From JBEKDJ01 sp050014415 (GTDB lineage Bacteria > Desulfobacterota > BSN033 > UBA1163), in the NCBI GenBank assembly GCA_050014415.1, contig JBEKDJ010000307.1, positions 1-5,964 of the forward strand: 5,964 bases of DNA, given 5' to 3'. Positions 5,152 to 5,964 of the stretch are shown piece after piece (positions within the stretch are counted from its first letter, which is position 1; every line of letters begins with the position of its first letter). The translations under genes were made by a program, and so were the position numbers. The notes below the pieces were generated by a model. That model did no database searches, had not been told where the DNA came from, and saw only the letters and a program-made list of their open reading frames with translations.

Positions 5152-5211
5152 CGTTAGTCTCATACTCATAAACTAAACAACTACAAGACTGCCTGACTAA
5201 AAGACTAACGC
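5152..5211. repeat. 8-bp ACT-phased tandem repeat inside a 9-bp inverted repeat
   Basis: ACT recurs every 8 bp at 5164, 5172, 5180, 5188, 5196 and 5204, giving six units of the form ACTNNNNN, the best being ACTAAACA, ACTAAAAG and ACTAACGC. The perfect 9-bp inverted repeat CGTTAGTCT (5152-5160)/AGACTAACG (5202-5210) brackets most of the array. It ends 35 nt before the start codon of the next gene, so any role would be in its leader or promoter. It has no spacer structure and is not a CRISPR array. Confidence 0.65.
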
Positions 5212-5245
5212 CGGACACGAAAGACGGATGCGGTCACGATAAGAA

Positions 5246-5964
5246 ATGGATGGGTTCGAAACCGTCATCTATGAGAAGGAAGAGAACATCGCGTATGTGA
5301 CGCTCAATCGGCCCCAGGCGCTCAATGCGTTTAGCGTCCAGATGCGTGACGACCTGTATGAAATCTTGAGTGCCATTAGGGCAGATGATGAGGTTCGCGT
5401 TGCGGTGTTCAAGGGTGCAGGCGATAAGGCGTTCTGTGCGGGTGCTGATCTGACGGAATTCCTCACCGCTCCTTCCGTAGCAAAGGCCAGACACATCAGG
5501 GCTGTACGGGACCTATGGAGGCTTTTTCTAGATATCCCGCAACCCCTTATTGCTGCGCTCCACGGCTACGTCCTCGGCTCGGGAATGGAGATTGCCTTGT
5601 TCTGCGATCTCAGAATTGCCTCTGACGATGTGGTATTCGGCTTACCGGAGGTCGGATTGGGTATCATCCCCGGGGCTGGAGGCACGCAGACGCTTCCACG
5701 GGTGGTGGGTCTCTCCCGGTCCCTCGACATGCTCCTCACGAGCCGCTGGCTCAAGAGCGACGAAGCGCACCGTTTTGGACTGGTAAACAGGTTGGTCCCG
5801 CGAGGCACGCTTTCTGCCACAGTGGAAGACATTGCCCGTAAGATAGCGTCGCTCGATCCGGCAGCAGTAAGGAAGACGAAAGAGGCTATCTTGAGGGGAT
5901 CTGATCTTTCACTGCCAGACGGTCTCGATCTGGAGAGAAGGCTTGCCTCCGAACTTGCCGCCAT
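5246..5964 (+). CDS. Enoyl-CoA hydratase, crotonase family (3' end outside the window)
   Basis: The frame is open from ATG 5246 to the right edge, giving 239 residues; typical family members have about 258, so roughly 20 are missing. A TAA directly upstream in frame (5240-5242) makes this ATG the earliest possible start; the Shine-Dalgarno is weak (GATAAGA). Conserved features are intact: TLNRPQALNA (19-28), CAGAD (64-68) for the CoA/oxyanion loop, GYVLGSGMEIALFCD (107-121) with E115, and FGLPEVGLGIIPGAGGTQ (131-148) with E135. E115 and E135 match the two catalytic glutamates of rat enoyl-CoA hydratase (E144, E164), so it should add water to trans-2-enoyl-CoA to give 3-hydroxyacyl-CoA, as in beta-oxidation or related CoA-ester degradation. 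Chain length and exact substrate are unknown. Together with the preceding atypical crotonase it suggests two successive or alternative steps of one pathway. Confidence 0.92.
   Translation, partial: MDGFETVIYEKEENIAYVTLNRPQALNAFSVQMRDDLYEILSAIRADDEVRVAVFKGAGDKAFCAGADLTEFLTAPSVAKARHIRAVRDLWRLFLDIPQPLIAALHGYVLGSGMEIALFCDLRIASDDVVFGLPEVGLGIIPGAGGTQTLPRVVGLSRSLDMLLTSRWLKSDEAHRFGLVNRLVPRGTLSATVEDIARKIASLDPAAVRKTKEAILRGSDLSLPDGLDLERRLASELAA

Noticed and set aside
5164..5211. CRISPR-like array
   Set aside because: The period is 8 bp with no spacers or long identical repeats, and no cas gene is present.
5033..5218. 61-codon minus-strand open frame before the second crotonase
   Set aside because: The peptide is a direct translation of the 7-bp and 8-bp repeats; periodic low complexity explains the absence of stops.

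Overview
The window looks like a catabolic locus from an anaerobic bacterium, plausibly a Desulfobacterota-type or syntrophic degrader. That is an inference from gene content: an APS-reductase-like flavoprotein and iron-sulfur pair, two crotonase-family genes for CoA-thioester chemistry, a Crp/Fnr-type regulator, and intergenic DNA rich in short repeats. No marker in the window fixes the taxonomy.

Layout. A 664-residue FAD flavoprotein (36-2030, +) is followed, after a 223-nt gap filled with hairpin-forming repeat sequence, by a 121-residue two-cluster [4Fe-4S] protein (2254-2619, +). These resemble the AprA and AprB subunits of adenylylsulfate reductase in architecture, but no sulfate-reduction gene is seen nearby and the substrate is unknown. 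A 448-nt convergent gap (2620-3067) holds no convincing gene but several inverted repeats. A Crp/Fnr-family regulator follows (3068-3766, -). The divergent 506-nt region (3767-4272) contains a good promoter for the regulator. In the other direction it has a near-consensus sigma70-type promoter with a TGAT-N4-ATCA Crp/Fnr-type box centred about 60 bp upstream of the predicted transcription start. A roughly 270-nt leader with two further repeat copies precedes a crotonase-family gene (4273-5025, +). A 220-nt gap with 7-bp and 8-bp periodic repeats separates it from a second, canonical enoyl-CoA hydratase (5246 to the right edge, +, incomplete).

How the parts may work together (inference). The two crotonases would hydrate or otherwise process unsaturated acyl-CoA intermediates. 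The flavoprotein/ferredoxin pair would carry out a redox step on a related organic substrate, or pass electrons. The regulator has lost the residues that bind cAMP in E. coli CRP and has no Fnr-type cysteine cluster, so it probably senses another ligand and may activate the crotonase promoter from a class I position.

The most interesting points are the regulator/box/promoter arrangement, the AprAB-like pair outside an evident sulfate-reduction context and split by repeat DNA, the atypical active site of the first crotonase, and the two kinds of periodic repeat before the second. None of this proves a new system.
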